DNA from: Doryteuthis pealeii
Lineage: Eukaryota > Mollusca > Cephalopoda > Myopsida > Loliginidae
Direction of reading: 5' to 3'
Assembly (NCBI GenBank): GCA_023376005.1
Contig: CM042145.1
Span: 57,491,496-57,555,495, forward strand
Length of the DNA: 64,000 bases
Below the pieces are notes generated by a model, which did not search any database, was not told where the DNA came from, and saw nothing but the letters and a program-made list of their open reading frames with translations. This document shows positions 62,201 to 64,000 of the stretch, one piece after another (the first letter of the stretch is position 1; every line of letters begins with the position of its first letter). The translations under genes and the position numbers were made by a program.

Positions 62201-63460
62201 ATAATTTCCTTACGGATCATTTTTAAGGCCTAAACCCTTCCTCGTACCAGTGGACAGTGCCCAAAATCATTTAGCTCGGTCGGCATTCCTCTTTCAGGGA
62301 CGCCTCATGCAGCAGACAATGAACCTGACCCTGATAATTTAAACGGGGATGGGAATCTGCTTAAGGACTGTGCCCGCACTACCATCGACGTAAAGCTCGT
62401 TATCTTACTCAACAGGTGCTAAATTCTTTATCTCACACAAACAGGAGCCAGGTTGTGATTTACTTTAACTTTTCCACTATGATAATCAGCCAGTGCGATT
62501 TAAACTCAATCACTCGATTCAGTCAAGTCAATTCTCTCACGGCTAGGTTAGCTTTTCAGCTTTATCGACAACCGGTTGACACTTGGAAATTTTTAAAAAA
62601 GATTTGGTACATTTTCTTATAGATTTCATACACTAGATCTAACAACTATTATAGGACAAAAGTAGTAATTTATTTTCATTGGAAATTTATTTATTTCATT
62701 TTTTTACTATATTTTTATTATTCCCCTCCCCCTCCAAAAAAAAAAATCAAACTTAACTTCTGTATGATTTTATAAGGCATGTTTGCTCCCCCCCTCCCTA
62801 AATATTCAAGGTATCTCCAAGAGACATTTTGAAAAATAACTATAAAAATATAAATTTGTAATTTTTTTTCAAAACCTGTTTTTGATATAAGGTTTTATCA
62901 AAAATTCTCGTTTCATTTATCTATGCTTATATTAACTAACAGGAACCGTGGATATACCACTGTATGATAATTTGACTATTACAACGTTTGATATGTATAC
63001 TTAAGAGCTATTGCAAATTGTTCAAGATGTAAAAAGTATAATAATATCTGGCGAAATTCTTTCTTTTTCTCTTTTCTCTTCTTTTTACCTCTTTTTTTTT
63101 TCTCTATTTAATTGAAACAGACGATAAGTGCTATCACTTTATATAACTCGCATTTCTTTCTTTCTTTTTCTCTCTGATGTGTAGCGCGTTCTTTTTCTTC
63201 CCTTTTCTTTCATCACAATTACAACGATTTTGGTCCATTATTTATCTGAGGTAATGACAGGGCATAATATTTGAACATGCATTCTTATGAAACAAAACGG
63301 AATAGTCCATTATTAATCTTTGATTACAGGGCGTGACCCACGTAGGTAGGTACTAGCGTATTTATCTTTTTCTACTCTATATCAAGAGTGGACTTAAAGC
63401 GGAAATAAATACTCCAAAAAGTTTTATGTGCAAAAGAAAAAAATAAACGAACTCTATTCA
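62201..63460. other. Long unannotated stretch
   Basis: A tRNA box A-like phrase (tttagctcggtcggcattcc, 62270-62289) may be a SINE-C head scrap. A TC-rich stretch lies at 63058-63110. No gene recognised. Confidence 0.4.
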
Positions 63461-63462
63461 AT

Positions 63463-63695
63463 GACATCATCATCATCATCATCATCATCACCATACCGTG
63501 TTAACAGCACAGATCTCTATGACTCTTTCTCATTACCCGTCCCTATCGGTCATATCTCCTAGAATCTCCTCTGCATAACATCCAATATCCGAGCATAGCT
63601 GATTGATATAGGTTTATGTTGTCCAACACACTGGTATACCTATGCGCATATGTCCACAGGAGAACGTCATTTATGAACTCGTTTCTGCTTCAATC
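63463..63695 (-). pseudogene. NLR-1 3' end relic with (ATG)n tail
   Basis: Minus strand: aaacgagttcataaatgacg, ttctcctgtggacatatgc, atatcaatcagctatgct and gcagaggagattctaggag. A (GAT)n run at 63463-63491 is the 3' tail, as at 44568. Confidence 0.75.
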
Positions 63696-63739
63696 CAGGA
63701 GTTAAAAAAATTACTAACATACAAAATAGGCCTCAACAG

Positions 63740-64000
63740 TGTTGAAGACTGTTAATAATAGCCATTTGTTTGCCCACATATATATGTTTCAAGTAACTAA
63801 TAGCAATAATCCTTAGTAAACAATTATAGCTTCAAGTAAATATTCTTAATACAAATAAATTTACAGTTAGATGGTATCAAGTATTCTATCTAATACTAAT
63901 AATTTTCGAATAGTTCTACTTGACCCAAAGATGGAACGCTAACAAGTACTACTGTTATGTGAGTGCCCTGTCGGTTGGGACTTTAGAATGCACCGACTGC
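63740..64000 (-). repeat. Element E, cut by window end
   Basis: Repeated tttcaagtaactaatagc and ttcaagtaaatattcttaat phrases, then ttgacccaaagatggaacgc, taacaagtactactg. T1 is not visible. The window ends inside the element. Confidence 0.6.

Overview
This window looks like repeat-dominated intergenic or intronic DNA from an invertebrate animal. It is AT-rich and full of long dinucleotide arrays. I found no intact protein-coding gene, no functional tRNA or rRNA gene and no CRISPR array. Every open reading frame that resembles a known protein is a decayed fragment of a transposable element. The mix of tRNA-derived and 5S-rRNA-derived SINEs, non-LTR retrotransposon 3' ends, mariner/Tc1 relics, a Ty3/gypsy relic and Penelope-like fold-back elements fits a large invertebrate genome. 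A mollusc or other lophotrochozoan is my guess; the sequence does not prove it.

Labels used below are mine. SINE heads: A, B, C, D and H are tRNA-like (box A/box B), and 5S is 5S-rRNA-like. Shared 3' tails: T1 is a hairpin (ggcat..accc loop gggt..atgcc). T2 reads about tcacatcctgcccgtgg then ggttgggtaaat. T3 reads about actagaataggctcagtcct. T4 reads about aagctaagcttagtaaat. E is a long unclassified element ending in T1. NLR-1 and NLR-2 are two non-LTR retrotransposon families. MITE-M, P, Q, S, T and V are short inverted-repeat DNA elements. X and LTR-like L are two-copy dispersed repeats.

Layout. 1-6 kb: X copy 1, SINE fragments, L copy 1, a Penelope-like fold-back element at 2.24-2.56 kb with hammerhead-like motifs, E and SINE-A/B/5S pieces. 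6-14 kb: microsatellites, NLR-1 relics (7.7-8.3 and 12.8-13.2 kb), SINEs and E. 14-19 kb: a diverged minisatellite that splits an E copy, palindromic MITE-P, and a six-unit 143-bp satellite made of whole SINE-B copies (17.46-18.29 kb). 19-30 kb: X and L copies 2, two internally deleted mariner relatives (20.2 and 29.2 kb), an LTR (24.74 kb), and a duplicated SINE-bearing segment (23.9-24.5 and 26.0-27.4 kb). 30.9-32.1 kb: the longest NLR-2 relic. 33-42 kb: microsatellites, hairpins, MITEs, a diverged tandem region and a Ty3/gypsy pol relic (39.29-39.96 kb). 42-54 kb: mariner and Tc1 transposase relics, NLR-1 and NLR-2 3' ends (one NLR-2 locus inverted on itself), and nested SINE-in-MITE insertions with readable target duplications. 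54-64 kb: more SINEs, a second LTR in inverse orientation, tandem 5S-derived units, two more Penelope-like copies, MITEs, and an E copy cut by the window end.

No genes work together here as a pathway. The coherent biology is retrotransposition. At least six Pol III-type SINE heads are combined with four recurrent 3' tails, as expected if several SINE families use the machinery of a few partner LINEs. All coordinates and family relations come from reading the sequence by eye; edges are good to about 5-20 bases unless a target-site duplication is stated.
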